From: Desulfobacteraceae bacterium
Lineage (GTDB): Bacteria; Desulfobacterota; DSM-4660; Desulfatiglandales; Desulfatiglandaceae
NCBI GenBank assembly: GCA_030613055.1
Contig: JAUWMR010000012.1
Coordinates: 23,206 to 87,205 of the forward strand
Reading direction: 5' to 3'
DNA: 64,000 nt
Part shown: one piece after another, positions 27,373-35,880 of the stretch
How the letters are laid out: every line of letters starts with the position of its first letter
How positions within the stretch are numbered: position 1 is the first letter of the stretch
Notes under the pieces: generated by a model
Databases searched by the model: none
The model's input: only the letters and a program-made list of their open reading frames with translations
Told to the model about the DNA's origin: nothing
Position numbers and translations under genes: made by a program

Positions 27373-27558
27373 CTACGCCCTTTGAGTGGACCCTGTGGGC
27401 TTTCCGGCAATGACATAATAATAGTAAACGATAGCAATGATTATCTCTAAGATGAGGACAGCAATCCAGGACCCGAACCATACCCAGATAGCAGCGCCAA
27501 AAACAAATCCTGGAATAATCATAACGATTCCTATACCGATTTTTCTTGCAATTTCCAT
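27373..27558 (-). CDS. Small two-helix membrane protein of unknown function
   Basis: The likely start is the ATG at 27558, because CAGGAGACACCAA precedes it; the frame extends upstream without support. The 61 residues form two hydrophobic helices (IGIGIVMIIPGFVFGAAIWVW and IAVLILEIIIAIVYYYYVIA) with a short polar tail. No family recognised. It converges on folD and lies upstream, on the other strand, of the tRNA repeat region. Confidence 0.6.
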   Translation of the reverse strand: MEIARKIGIGIVMIIPGFVFGAAIWVWFGSWIAVLILEIIIAIVYYYYVIAGKPTGSTQRA

Positions 27559-27717
27559 TTGGTGTCTCCTGTGCGTTTCGTGATAATACAAGATTGAGGG
27601 CGAATTATAGGGAAATACCAAGCCAGGGTCAAGCGTTTAACGGGAATAAAATTCGCTTGATTTTGACCAGCAAAATAAGGTAAATTTAGTCTATGTAAAG
27701 TTGCGTATTTTGAGACT

Positions 27718-27782
27718 CGGGGCGTGGCGCAGTCTGGAAGCGCATCCCGCATAGGAATGCGGGAGTGCCGGGGAATGATAAA
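27718..27782 (+). pseudogene. tRNA-Pro pseudogene 1 (5' part only)
   Basis: It is identical to the functional tRNA over the first 26 bases, then diverges; the T arm and CCA are absent. It cannot fold as a tRNA beyond the D arm. Confidence 0.75.
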
Positions 27783-27830
27783 TCAGAAATTAACTTTTTC
27801 GTATGTGATGAAGAGATAAGAGAAGAGACT

Positions 27831-27895
27831 CGGGGCGTGGCGCAGTCTGGAAGCGCATCCCGCATAGGAATGCGGGAATGTCGGGGAATGATAAA
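27831..27895 (+). pseudogene. tRNA-Pro pseudogene 2 (5' part only)
   Basis: A second copy, 113 bases after the first, with the same replacement of the anticodon arm by a perfect hairpin. It is followed by the same spacer that leads into the intact tRNA. Confidence 0.75.
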
Positions 27896-27943
27896 TCAGA
27901 AATCAACTTTTTCGTATGTGATGAAGAGATAAGAGAAGAGACT

Positions 27944-28020
<77 letters not shown>

Positions 28021-28044
28021 GCCTAAATATCCAGCTAACAAGAG

Positions 28045-28210
28045 AAATGGCGGTCAAACCTCAACTATTGACTAAGTCATTTGAGGTTTCTATGGAGGTG
28101 TTATGTTTAGACCTATCCTCGTAGATTATCTTGTTTCTTGAGAAGCATATGACCAATAAATTCAGCGATGATCAGGACAATAGTAAATAGTTGAGGTTTG
28201 ACCGCCATTT
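28045..28210. repeat. 166-base element bounded by perfect 25-base inverted repeats
   Basis: Left arm 28045-28069 (AAATGGCGGTCAAACCTCAA...) is the exact reverse complement of 28186-28210. A smaller inverted pair AAACCTCAA / TTGAGGTTT lies at the left arm. The element fills the space between tRNA-Pro and the aminotransferase stop. No ORF of note inside. Confidence 0.85.
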
Positions 28211-28218
28211 ACTTTCGG

Positions 28219-29469
28219 TTAGTATTTTTCTTTCACATACGCCAGGGATTCCTCAATGGCCGTCAGGGTCAATTTCAGGTCTTCTTCCGTGTGTCGAAAG
28301 CTGATATAGGCGTGGTGGTACGGTGAGAAGAAGAACCCTTTACGGATGAGCTGCGTATAGAAGTCTTTGCGTTTGCCTTTGTATGCCCCTGTTTCGTCCT
28401 TTTTAAAGGTGATGTAGAACATGGGGGCCACGCCGGTCAACTCGGCTCCCACATCATATTTGTCGAGGAGCGCCCGGATTTTCTCGATGAAGCGGTCGCC
28501 CTTTTCCCAGATATTCTCGAGCACTTTGTCCCGCTCAAGGATTTCTATGGTCTTAAGCGCGGCGACAAAGCCTTTGCTGTTCGGAAAAAAGGTTGACGAA
28601 ATAAAAAGCTTGTCCGAGGCCGCCATCATGACGTCCTTCTTACCGGTCACAACAGAAATCGGATATCCGTTGGCGATCGCCTTTCCAAGCACGGTAAGAT
28701 CGGGAGTCACTCCGTAGAGCTCCTGCGCGCCGCCCATTCTGAGTCTGAAGGCGGTCCGTATCTCATCATAGACCAGCACCGCACCGTACTTGTCTGCAAG
28801 ATCTCTTGCGCCTTCAAGAAACCCTGGATTGGGTTCCTGCATCTTTTGATGGTTTGGATGACCGAACGGCGTCATGATGATTGCAGCCGTTTCATCACCA
28901 TGCGTCGCCATCAGCTCTTCCAGCTGATCGAGTCTATTGTATTGAAATTCAAATACATCTTCGTAAAATTTCGAAGGAATCCCGCCTTTCATTTCAACGC
29001 ACCAGTCATGCCAGCCATGGTAACCGCAACGCATTACTTTGATTTTGCCGGTATAGGCTCTTGCAATACGAATAGTTGCGGTGGTGGCGTCGGAGCCTGT
29101 TTTCAGGAAAATGCTCATCTCGGATGAGGGCACAATTTCGGTCAGCTTCTTCGCCAGCGCATTCTGGAATTTTTGTGTCAGCGTGAAACAGAAACCTTTT
29201 TCTTTTATCTGTTTACAAACGGCGTCATCCACCTCTTCTTCAAGGTAACCGAGGATGATGGGGCCGTAACCGCACAAGAAATCGATAAATTCGTTGCCGT
29301 CAACATCCGTCAGGCGGCAGCCTTTGGCGGTTTCAAGAAATATGGGGTATTCTCCTTCGATAAAATCGCCGGGCTTTCTGGCCCCGAGAACGCCTCCCGG
29401 CACCAGCCCGGACGCTTCTTCGAAGAGTTCACGGCTCTTGGTGATGTTCAATTTTTGAGCCTCTTTCAT
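28219..29469 (-). CDS. Class III aminotransferase, glutamate-1-semialdehyde-aminomutase-like
   Basis: A 416-residue PLP enzyme of the GSA-aminotransferase branch. It shows the family opening LFEEASGLVPGG, the LTDVDGNEFIDFLCGYGP motif, KTGSDATTATIRIARAYTGK for the phosphate, VLVYDEIRTAFR with the PLP-ring Asp, and LGKAIANGYP with the Schiff-base lysine. It differs from true HemL, so haem synthesis is less likely. The next gene on the same strand encodes a saccharopine-dehydrogenase-like protein, which suggests action on an amino acid such as lysine, a beta-amino acid or an omega-amino acid. Substrate unknown. Confidence 0.85.
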   Translation of the reverse strand: MKEAQKLNITKSRELFEEASGLVPGGVLGARKPGDFIEGEYPIFLETAKGCRLTDVDGNEFIDFLCGYGPIILGYLEEEVDDAVCKQIKEKGFCFTLTQKFQNALAKKLTEIVPSSEMSIFLKTGSDATTATIRIARAYTGKIKVMRCGYHGWHDWCVEMKGGIPSKFYEDVFEFQYNRLDQLEELMATHGDETAAIIMTPFGHPNHQKMQEPNPGFLEGARDLADKYGAVLVYDEIRTAFRLRMGGAQELYGVTPDLTVLGKAIANGYPISVVTGKKDVMMAASDKLFISSTFFPNSKGFVAALKTIEILERDKVLENIWEKGDRFIEKIRALLDKYDVGAELTGVAPMFYITFKKDETGAYKGKRKDFYTQLIRKGFFFSPYHHAYISFRHTEEDLKLTLTAIEESLAYVKEKY

Positions 29470-29512
29470 GGAAAGTCTCCTGCAATATGTTAGACTTCAG
29501 GCCTCGTTAAGT

Positions 29513-29668
29513 GGTTGAATGGTTGAGTAGTTAAGTGGTTAAATTCACGGGCATATTTGTTTTTAGTCCCGCCGTGGCGGGAGACATTTATCATTTTGAT
29601 GTTTATAACCTACTGAAATTATAACAAATATTTTCCAACTCAACCACTTAACCACTCAACTATTTGAC
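29513..29668. repeat. Inverted repeat of the GTTGAGTGGTTAAGTGG family
   Basis: Left arm AGTGGTTGAATGGTTGAGTA (from about 29513) and right arm near 29634-29665 (CAACCACTTAACCACTCAAC) form an imperfect inverted repeat around TAGTCCCGCCGTGGCGGGA. Related sequence lies at about 3112-3290. Confidence 0.65.
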
Positions 29669-30816
29669 TATATCTGGACTTCAAACATGGATGATATTTT
29701 TTCCGTCTGGTGGATTCTTGCGCCTCGCTTCAAGAACGCCGCAAGGAATTTGTCCGGATCAATGCAGCCTTCAGGAGCGGTCACTCCCTTTTCGGTCACA
29801 TCCCCGGCATTCATCATGAGCGCTGCGATGGATGCGGGAAGGCCCGTCCCGGGAGCCATCCTTCCCACCATATCGGCTGTGTATGTAACCTTTTTACCGC
29901 CTCGCTCACCTTTGACAATGACTTTGAGGCCCGAAGACTGCGGACCGTTGTCTCTCCCTTCGGGGATGGTCTCCCAAAGCTTGAGCGTCAGGTCGTAGGG
30001 TATTACGGTCGTGCCGTTGATATCCTTCGGTTCTTTACTCAAGAGACCCATATCTTTTTGTTCTTTGATCAGTTCGTCCACCCAGGGAGGTATGAGCGCC
30101 CCTTTGATTATGACATTTTTTACCCCTTTGATATACTTGGGGATGGTCAAAGGCTGAGGGTGACCCACGTAGCGAACATGGCACGTCCCTAAGGGTTCCA
30201 GGAACTCTTCCGCCACTGGTTCGGTCCCGCCTTCAACATGTACCAGTTTACCGTTGATATACTGCGGGATCTTTCCGAGGGTCATATGAAGACCGTGGTC
30301 CCAGGCGGCGCCTGAAAGTTCGGCAATGGCCACTACCCAATAAAGGTAAATCTCTTCAACACTGTCCAGACGATCCGCATACCACTTCACCAGGACATTG
30401 TTGGTTCCCGGGTCGGATCCCATACCCGTAAGAACAGTAATGCCGGCTTCTCTCGCCATTTCATCTATCTCGGAGTTGAAAAGGATTTCGGTTCCCTCGT
30501 AATCATCACAGATATCAATATAGTTGACCCGCACCTCAACCGCGGCCCTGGCTACCGGCACGGCTGTCTTGTAAAAGGGGCCCGCGCAGTTGATTACAAC
30601 ATCCGAGTCCTTGAATGTATTTATCATGCCGTTATGATCGTTTACGTCCATCTTGACCAGGGTGACCTTTGCGCTCTCGCGTAATTTCGGCGCCAATCTT
30701 TCCGGGTCCGGATACAAGTCTCCAAGGACAACATCCGTGACCGGTTCTTGTTTTATCAGGTCCCGGGCCACGCCCTGCCCCATACCCCCTGCTCCGCCCA
30801 ATACGAATGCACGCAT
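29668..30816 (-). CDS. Saccharopine-dehydrogenase-family NAD(P)-dependent oxidoreductase
   Basis: A 382-residue protein with an N-terminal Rossmann fold (MRAFVLGGAGGMGQGVARDL) and VVINCAGPFYKTAVPVARAAVE, the typical Sacchrp_dh_NADP motif, then ICDDYEGTEIL and TGMGSDPGTNNVLVK. Members include saccharopine and lysine dehydrogenases and carboxynorspermidine synthases, which form or break secondary amines on an amino-acid backbone. The aminotransferase gene follows on the same strand 200 bases on. The specific substrate cannot be named. Confidence 0.83.
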   Translation of the reverse strand: MRAFVLGGAGGMGQGVARDLIKQEPVTDVVLGDLYPDPERLAPKLRESAKVTLVKMDVNDHNGMINTFKDSDVVINCAGPFYKTAVPVARAAVEVRVNYIDICDDYEGTEILFNSEIDEMAREAGITVLTGMGSDPGTNNVLVKWYADRLDSVEEIYLYWVVAIAELSGAAWDHGLHMTLGKIPQYINGKLVHVEGGTEPVAEEFLEPLGTCHVRYVGHPQPLTIPKYIKGVKNVIIKGALIPPWVDELIKEQKDMGLLSKEPKDINGTTVIPYDLTLKLWETIPEGRDNGPQSSGLKVIVKGERGGKKVTYTADMVGRMAPGTGLPASIAALMMNAGDVTEKGVTAPEGCIDPDKFLAAFLKRGARIHQTEKISSMFEVQI

Positions 30817-31172
30817 GTTTTACTCCTCCTTTACGTCGAGGTATTCCGTTTGAATCAAAGAACTCCGGCAGCCCCTGCGCCCGGCTAAGAGCGCGTGCGC
30901 CGGTTCCTCTTTGACGGAATGTCTATGTGGTTTTGCGGCTGGCTCTCGTAGGAGCAGGCGGACCGCGCCGATCCGTTCGTGGGGGACCCGCGCGCCTGAA
31001 TTCCCAACCGCGACTTTTTTCTAGTGTCATGTCATCTAAGTAATGTCGTAAAAATGGCTGTCATTCCCGCGAAGGCGGGAATCCAGAAACACTGAAGTAG
31101 CCCAAAATACTGGATTCCCGCCTTCGCGGGAATGACGAGTGCCCGATACGATATTTCACGCATGATACGACA
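30817..31172. other. Intergenic region with a palindromic element
   Basis: No gene is seen in these 356 bases. The left part is GC-rich low-information sequence with GGCTGGCTCTCGTAGGAGC near 30945. The right part is filled by the repeat element 31021-31176. Confidence 0.6.
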
Positions 31173-31176
31173 CTAG
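31021..31176. repeat. Palindromic element ending at the hcrC-like stop codon
   Basis: Outer ends CTAGTGTC and GACACTAG (31021-31028 and 31169-31176) with partly matching flanks; inner arms ATTCCCGCGAAGGCGGGAAT (about 31062-31081) and its inverse near 31115-31134. The right end contains the stop codon of the 2Fe-2S subunit gene. Confidence 0.75.
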
Positions 31177-31655
31177 GTCTTTGGAGTTTCTGTGGATGAC
31201 GCTGCCTCCACGGCTTCGACAATCTTCTTGTAACCGGTGCATCGACACAGATTGGATGAAATGGACCGGATGATCTCCTCTTTGGTCGGTCGTGAGTTTC
31301 TGTCCAGCAGGCCTTTGGCCGTAAGTATCATGCCCGGAGTGCAGAACCCGCACTGAACCGCGCCTTTCTCCATGAAGCTCTCTTGAACGGGGGCAGGCTT
31401 CGTTCCGTCCGCCAAACTTTCGATGGTCGATACCTCGGAGCCCTCCAGTTCGGCGGTCAGCACTATACATGATCGCGTGGGAAGTCCATTAAGAAGCACC
31501 GTGCAACTCCCGCAGGCGCCGAGCCCACAACCGTCCTTGGTACCGGTCAGTTCCAATCGGTCTCTCAGGGTCTCAAGCAAGGTTTCGGAAGGCTTGACAT
31601 CCAACTCCATGGCCTCTCCGTTCACCTGTAATTTGACTTTGAATAGCTCCATCAC
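31173..31655 (-). CDS. 2Fe-2S subunit of a xanthine-dehydrogenase-family enzyme (hydroxybenzoyl-CoA reductase gamma-like)
   Basis: This 160-residue protein has both [2Fe-2S] sites of the family. The plant-type ferredoxin site is C43, C48, C51 and C63 (CGLGACGSC ... RSC). The helical-domain site is QCGFCTPG with CRCTG. It passes electrons between the FAD/4Fe-4S subunit and the molybdopterin subunit. It is the last gene of a three-gene minus-strand operon and overlaps its upstream neighbour by four bases. The identity of the neighbour points to 4-hydroxybenzoyl-CoA reductase rather than CO dehydrogenase. Confidence 0.88.
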   Translation of the reverse strand: MMELFKVKLQVNGEAMELDVKPSETLLETLRDRLELTGTKDGCGLGACGSCTVLLNGLPTRSCIVLTAELEGSEVSTIESLADGTKPAPVQESFMEKGAVQCGFCTPGMILTAKGLLDRNSRPTKEEIIRSISSNLCRCTGYKKIVEAVEAASSTETPKT

Positions 31656-32596
31656 TTCGCCCCTTCCATCACCTTGTTGACAAGCCTTCCGGCTAACACG
31701 GGAATCATCCGTTTCCTGTATTCGGGATCGAGGACCGTATTACCGACAGGCCTTACCTGTTTAAGGACCGCCTCGATGGCCTCTCCGATTGCATCGTGCG
31801 AGGGTTGTTTCATTTCAACCAGATACGGCTTGGGCCCGACGGCTCCTACGGCGAGTTTGCCCGTCCCGTCCACAAATGAAAACGCCGCGCTCAAGAGAGG
31901 ATAGTCAATGGCGCCCCGAACCCGCAGCTTTTCGTAACCCCCGACGCTCTTCTTCTTCGGAACGAAGATTGCGGTGAGAATTTCACCAGGTTGAAGGTCG
32001 AAGGGCTTGTCCGCCTTGTTCGTATAGAGTTCCTCCAGATTGAGGCGTCTCACCTCGTCGGGTCCGGAGAGCTCCATCTCCGCAGACAGCGTACACAAAG
32101 CGGGGGCATTATCGCTGCAATAGTTTGCGAAGCAGGTCTTGGCGCCCGGGACGGCATTGCAGCTCTCACCGCCCATTTTCAGACAAAAGCCCTTGGATCT
32201 GCGCCAGGATTCCGATTGGTTATAGAAGAGGCATCGGGAATTCTGAAGCAGGTTGCCGCCGATTGTGCCCCTCATTTGGAGGGATTCACACGAAGTCGCC
32301 TCGAGGGAAGCCTCGAGCGCAGGAAAGTAGTCTCGAACGAGGTCGTTTTGTTTGAGGTCGAAGATCCGTGCCAGGGCCCCGATCCTGATCCAGTCGCCTT
32401 GATCCTCTACTGTTGTGAGCGGGGCAATGCGCTTCAGGTCGATGACGGCTTTGGGCTTTTCAAGCCCCAGTTTCATACGAGGAACCAGATCGGTCCCCCC
32501 GCTGAGGTAAACGGCCTCGCCTTGGAACTCCCGGTAAAGCCGGACGGCTTCCTCAACATCCTTTGGGCTTCTAAACTCAAATTTCGAGGTTATCAT
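31652..32596 (-). CDS. FAD subunit with extra 4Fe-4S insertion (4-hydroxybenzoyl-CoA reductase beta-like)
   Basis: This 314-residue protein has the FAD motifs AVYLSGGTDLVPR and RGTIGGNLLQNS. Directly after the second motif comes an insertion reading RCLFYNQSESWRRSKGFCLK ... SCNA ... TCFA, with cysteines C122, C138, C146 and C155. This insertion, carrying an additional [4Fe-4S] cluster, is the hallmark of the beta subunit of 4-hydroxybenzoyl-CoA reductase and is absent from ordinary CoxM/XdhB proteins. The enzyme removes the para-hydroxyl group as benzoyl-CoA forms. Four-base overlaps join it to both neighbours. Confidence 0.85.
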   Translation of the reverse strand: MITSKFEFRSPKDVEEAVRLYREFQGEAVYLSGGTDLVPRMKLGLEKPKAVIDLKRIAPLTTVEDQGDWIRIGALARIFDLKQNDLVRDYFPALEASLEATSCESLQMRGTIGGNLLQNSRCLFYNQSESWRRSKGFCLKMGGESCNAVPGAKTCFANYCSDNAPALCTLSAEMELSGPDEVRRLNLEELYTNKADKPFDLQPGEILTAIFVPKKKSVGGYEKLRVRGAIDYPLLSAAFSFVDGTGKLAVGAVGPKPYLVEMKQPSHDAIGEAIEAVLKQVRPVGNTVLDPEYRKRMIPVLAGRLVNKVMEGAK

Positions 32597-34875
32597 GATT
32601 TACCTCCACCTTTCGCGGCGTCGAGAGCCTTTAGGACCCGGTCCGGGGTAAGCGGGAACTCGTTAAGGGGCACTCCCAGAGCGTTGTGAGCCGCGCAGAC
32701 CACCGCGCTGTAAGCGTTCATGCGCGTTGTCAGACCTCCCTCTTTAGCGCCGAAGGGACCCTCCGGATCGTTCGAGCAGACAATCAGGGCTTCGATCTCA
32801 GGCATGTCGCAGGCGAGCGGCATCTTGTATTCGAGGAGGTCGGGATTGAGCAGCAGGCCTTCGGTCCACCGGGTCTCCTCCGTGAGGACTGCTACCCCGG
32901 CTTGCTGGATCGACCCCTCGATCTGCCCTTCTACCGCCATGGTGTTGATCGGGTTTCCACAGTCGTGGGCGGCGACAAAGTGCGGGATGCGTATTTGCCC
33001 GGTCTCTTTGTCCACAGTTACTTCCGCGACCGAGCAACCGAATGAGAAGGTCCCCGCCATTTGACCGTACGGATTCTTGATCCATTCCCGCTGGAAATCG
33101 ACTTTCGGCATATATGCACCCGTAGCGGCGATGGGTTTCCCCTGAAAAAACGCTTCACGGACAATCCACCGCAGGGGCATGCTCTTCGCAGGGTCTGTTT
33201 TCGAGATGATCGTTCGATCCCTTATGTCGAGGTCTTCCTCGGGATGATTCATCTTGGTCGCGGCGAAGCCCAGTATTTGGCGCTTGGCGTCCTCACACGC
33301 GCGCTTCACTGCGTTTCCTCCGACAAACGAAGCGGCCTGCGAGTACGCTCCGGGATCGAGATTCGTCACCTCACTGTCCGCATTGACCAGGTTAATGTCT
33401 TCAACGGGGATCCCGAGCACCTCGGACGCTATCTGTATCGCCATGGATTCATTCCCCATTCCCGTGTCGCAGATGCCCGTCACGATGGTCGCCTGTCCGT
33501 CGTCATTTAGTTTGACGTAACACGCGGAGCCGGACCTGAATCCCATGGGGAAGCCGCACATGACGGCGACGCATCCCATGCCGATTCCCTCTCCTTCGTT
33601 TAGCCCGGCCCGTTTCTCCGTCCAATTGGCCTGTTCGGCCGCCTGTCGTATGGGTTCCTCAAGGCCTCCACTGATGATCACGGATTTTGTGGCCGTCTCT
33701 TCCCCGACTTTGAGCCCATTTTTGAGCCGTATCTCCATGGGGTCCATGCCCAGCTCCTGGGCGATCATGTCAAGCTGCATTTCGTTGCCGCAGAGGAAGG
33801 CCCTGCCGTGGGCTCCATACATTCCGCGTATTCCCTTGTTGGTGATCGCTCGATATCCGTTGTATCTGACGTTCGGGAATCGGTAGGCTTCCTCATAGAC
33901 GTAGTACGGAATCGACGTGGCGATGGGTCCGGTGCTGCTGTAAGCACCGCCGTCATAGACAACGCGGAACTCCTTGGCCGTGATGGTGCCGTCTTTCTTG
34001 ACCCCTGTTTTGATCGTCGCCTTTATGTCGTGAACCTGCCGCGTACAGGCGGCGTTTTCCTCTCGCGTCAGAACGAGCTTGACCGGACATCCCGACTTTA
34101 TGCTCAAGAGGGACGTCACGAGGTCTCCGGGAGATACTTCGGAGCGAGAGCCGAAGTGACCTCCCACGTTGATACGTCGAACCCGCACTTTATTGAGGGG
34201 CATTTTCAGCAGATTGGAGAGCGCCTTGGCGCGCACGTGCTGCGCGGCGTTGGGCATCCACAGGTCCATGTACCCGTTGGCGTAGGAGGCTACGACCGCG
34301 TATGGTTCGAGCGTCGAGTAGGCTTCACCCGCGGCCTGGAACGTGTCTTCCCGTACGAGATGCGCCTGGGCGAAAGCCTCGTCCACTTCACCGACTTCGA
34401 TGTGTACATGAATGTTAATGTTATTGGCGTACTCCTCATGAATCAGGGGCGCGCCCTCTTTCATGGCCTCGTCGGGATTGAAGACCGCAGGCAGGGGCTC
34501 ATAATCGACCTGGATAAGATCGAGGGCCTCCAGCGCCGTCTCTTCGTCTACGGCCGCGACGCCTGCCACATCCTCCCCAACGTATCTGACCCTATCCACC
34601 GCTATCATCGGATGGTCCTGCGTGTATTTGAAGACGCCCCATTTGACGCCGTGCGCATCGGCCGCCGTCACGACGGCCTTCACGCCGGGGAGTCGCAGCG
34701 CCCTGCTTGTGTCGATATTGAGAATTTTCGCGTGCGGATGAGGGCTTCGCAGCACCTTCGCGCAGAGCATCCTGGGAAACTTGAGGTCGGCCGTGAAGTT
34801 AGCGCTCCCGGTTACCTTGGCGAGGCTGTCCGTCCGTGTCATCCGCGTGCCTACAATGGTGTATTCCCTGTCCAT
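32593..34875 (-). CDS. Molybdopterin-binding large subunit (4-hydroxybenzoyl-CoA reductase alpha-like)
   Basis: I start at the ATG at 34875 (AAAGGATG upstream), giving 760 residues; an extension to 35037 has no family match. It has the Ald_Xan_dh domains: MDREYTIVGTRMTRTDSLAKVTGSANF, then GGHFGSRSE for the cofactor, GMYGAHGRAF, the TGICDTGMGNES loop, and the C-terminal FGAKEGGL with the catalytic Glu. The CoxL loop AYRCSFR is absent, so it is not a form I CO dehydrogenase. First gene of the operon. By eye it is much more GC-rich than surrounding DNA, which hints at transfer. Confidence 0.85.
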   Translation of the reverse strand: MDREYTIVGTRMTRTDSLAKVTGSANFTADLKFPRMLCAKVLRSPHPHAKILNIDTSRALRLPGVKAVVTAADAHGVKWGVFKYTQDHPMIAVDRVRYVGEDVAGVAAVDEETALEALDLIQVDYEPLPAVFNPDEAMKEGAPLIHEEYANNINIHVHIEVGEVDEAFAQAHLVREDTFQAAGEAYSTLEPYAVVASYANGYMDLWMPNAAQHVRAKALSNLLKMPLNKVRVRRINVGGHFGSRSEVSPGDLVTSLLSIKSGCPVKLVLTREENAACTRQVHDIKATIKTGVKKDGTITAKEFRVVYDGGAYSSTGPIATSIPYYVYEEAYRFPNVRYNGYRAITNKGIRGMYGAHGRAFLCGNEMQLDMIAQELGMDPMEIRLKNGLKVGEETATKSVIISGGLEEPIRQAAEQANWTEKRAGLNEGEGIGMGCVAVMCGFPMGFRSGSACYVKLNDDGQATIVTGICDTGMGNESMAIQIASEVLGIPVEDINLVNADSEVTNLDPGAYSQAASFVGGNAVKRACEDAKRQILGFAATKMNHPEEDLDIRDRTIISKTDPAKSMPLRWIVREAFFQGKPIAATGAYMPKVDFQREWIKNPYGQMAGTFSFGCSVAEVTVDKETGQIRIPHFVAAHDCGNPINTMAVEGQIEGSIQQAGVAVLTEETRWTEGLLLNPDLLEYKMPLACDMPEIEALIVCSNDPEGPFGAKEGGLTTRMNAYSAVVCAAHNALGVPLNEFPLTPDRVLKALDAAKGGGKS

Positions 34876-35215
34876 AAGACATCCTTTTGCACTAGGTGAT
34901 AAGAAGTTGTTTTTTTGAGTTCGAAGTATAGAGAAATTCCCATTTTGGGTCAAGGCAAAAATGGCTACAAAATTTATTGGCCATGGCAAAATTGTGTTTG
35001 ACCGCTCACCCATGGCTACTAAGGTAACCTGATCCAATATTTATCAGGATAGGACTCCAAATTCATTTTCTGGAAACGTATATATAGCGTTAATATACAG
35101 AATTCTTTCTGTTTATTACAATACGTTATGTGCCTGAGATTACCTCCCTGCAAGGCATGTTCAATCCTAAAAAATAACTCTTGACAGTGATATCAATAAT
35201 GATACTATACACAAT
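34876..35215. other. Intergenic region between the molybdo-enzyme operon and HicA
   Basis: About 340 bases without a gene. At about 35036-35082 it carries TATCAGGATAG ... CCAAATTCATTTTCTGGAAACGTATA, a dispersed repeat that recurs near 50801-50853. The left end holds the leader of the minus-strand operon and the right end the hicA promoter. Confidence 0.6.
35181..35211 (+). promoter_or_regulatory. Candidate sigma-70 promoter of hicA-hicB
   Basis: TTGACA at 35181-35186 and TATACA at 35206-35211 (19-base spacer; a GATACT at 35201 is an alternative). The -10 box lies only four bases before the ATG, so the message would be nearly leaderless or start further in. A TGATATCAATAATGATA near-palindrome between the boxes may be an operator. 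Confidence 0.5.
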
Positions 35216-35476
35216 ATGGCCAAAATAAAAGATATACTTGTACAAATGGTACAGAATCCCAAGGATGTCCGATTCATCGATTTGTGCAAGGTATGTAACC
35301 GTTATTTTGGGGAACCTCGCCAAAGTAGTAGCAGCCACCGAATATACAAAACACCATGGCAAGGCGATCCTCGAATAAATATCCAAAATCATAAAGGAAA
35401 AGCCAAAGCATACCAAGTGAAACAAGTGCTATTGGCCATTGAAAGGCTGGAGGTAGATCATGGCCCTGAAAAATGA
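35216..35476 (+). CDS. hicA: HicA-like mRNA interferase toxin
   Basis: This 86-residue protein matches the small HicA (YcfA) fold: a double-stranded-RNA-binding-like domain with the catalytic His in SSSSHRIYKTPW, then DPRINIQNHKGKAKAYQVKQVLLAIERL, nearly canonical for the family. HicA toxins cleave mRNA and tmRNA under stress. It overlaps hicB by 17 bases with the toxin first, the usual order. The N-terminal 15 residues are variable and the start lacks a ribosome site, so a slightly later start is possible. Confidence 0.85.
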   Translation: MAKIKDILVQMVQNPKDVRFIDLCKVCNRYFGEPRQSSSSHRIYKTPWQGDPRINIQNHKGKAKAYQVKQVLLAIERLEVDHGPEK

Positions 35477-35786
35477 TAGATATACATACCGGGTAACCTG
35501 GTCGGTAGAGGATGATGAGTCTGTTGGTTTGTGTGCTGAATTTCCCAGCTTGAGCTGGCTGGCACCCACACCTGAAGCAGCCTTGAAAGGCATCCGCAAG
35601 GCAGTCGAAGACGTGGTCAAGGATATGCGAGAAAACGGCGAGGCCGTACCCGAACCCATCGCTTGCAGGCACTATAGTGGTAAGTTCTTGGTACGTGTTC
35701 CTCCCGAAGTGCATAGAAACCTGGCAATCAAGGCAGCAGAGTCTGGAGTCAGCTTGAATCGGCTCGCAAGTTCGAAGTTAAGTTAA
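35460..35786 (+). CDS. hicB: HicB-like antitoxin
   Basis: A 108-residue antitoxin with the degenerate RNase-H-like N-terminal domain (YRVTWSVEDDESVGLCAEFPSLSWLAPTPEAALKGI) that blocks HicA. The C-terminal ribbon-helix-helix segment (GKFLVRVPPEVHRNLAIKAAESGVSLNRLASSKL) binds DNA, probably for autorepression of the promoter ahead of hicA. It overlaps the toxin gene by 17 bases and has GGAGGTAGATC before its ATG. Confidence 0.87.
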   Translation: MALKNDRYTYRVTWSVEDDESVGLCAEFPSLSWLAPTPEAALKGIRKAVEDVVKDMRENGEAVPEPIACRHYSGKFLVRVPPEVHRNLAIKAAESGVSLNRLASSKLS

Positions 35787-35880
35787 TAAGTGGAGTTTTG
35801 CACATAACGAGCGGGTGAAGGCGGGCAGGTATTACGTTACTATAAAATAGAAAACCTCCATATAATCCTTCAAAAGAGTG

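Larger units (their letters stand above)
27712..27937 (+). repeat. Two tandem 113-base units each carrying a truncated tRNA-Pro
   Basis: Units start at 27712 and 27825, with a third junction at 27938. Each begins GAGACT followed by the first 26 bases of the downstream tRNA-Pro (acceptor strand and complete D arm). The anticodon arm is replaced by an eight-base-pair hairpin TCCCGCAT-AGGA-ATGCGGGA and then unrelated sequence (AATCAGAAATTAACTTTTTC). The two units differ at only a few positions. Confidence 0.88.

Noticed and set aside
27712..27937. Tandem repeats near tRNA-Pro considered as a CRISPR array
   Set aside because: Only two 113-base units with nearly identical spacers; the content is tRNA-derived.
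31991..32689. 232-codon plus-strand frame opposite the FAD subunit
   Set aside because: Antisense shadow of a well-supported gene; no recognisable domain.
32593..34875. Form I CO dehydrogenase large subunit
   Set aside because: The AYRCSFR active-site loop is missing and the partner subunit has the hydroxybenzoyl-CoA-reductase insertion.
33808..34899. 363-codon open frame on the plus strand opposite the molybdopterin subunit
   Set aside because: It mirrors a GC-rich gene with clear family motifs on the minus strand; its translation is low-complexity, Arg/Gly/His-rich and has no ribosome site.
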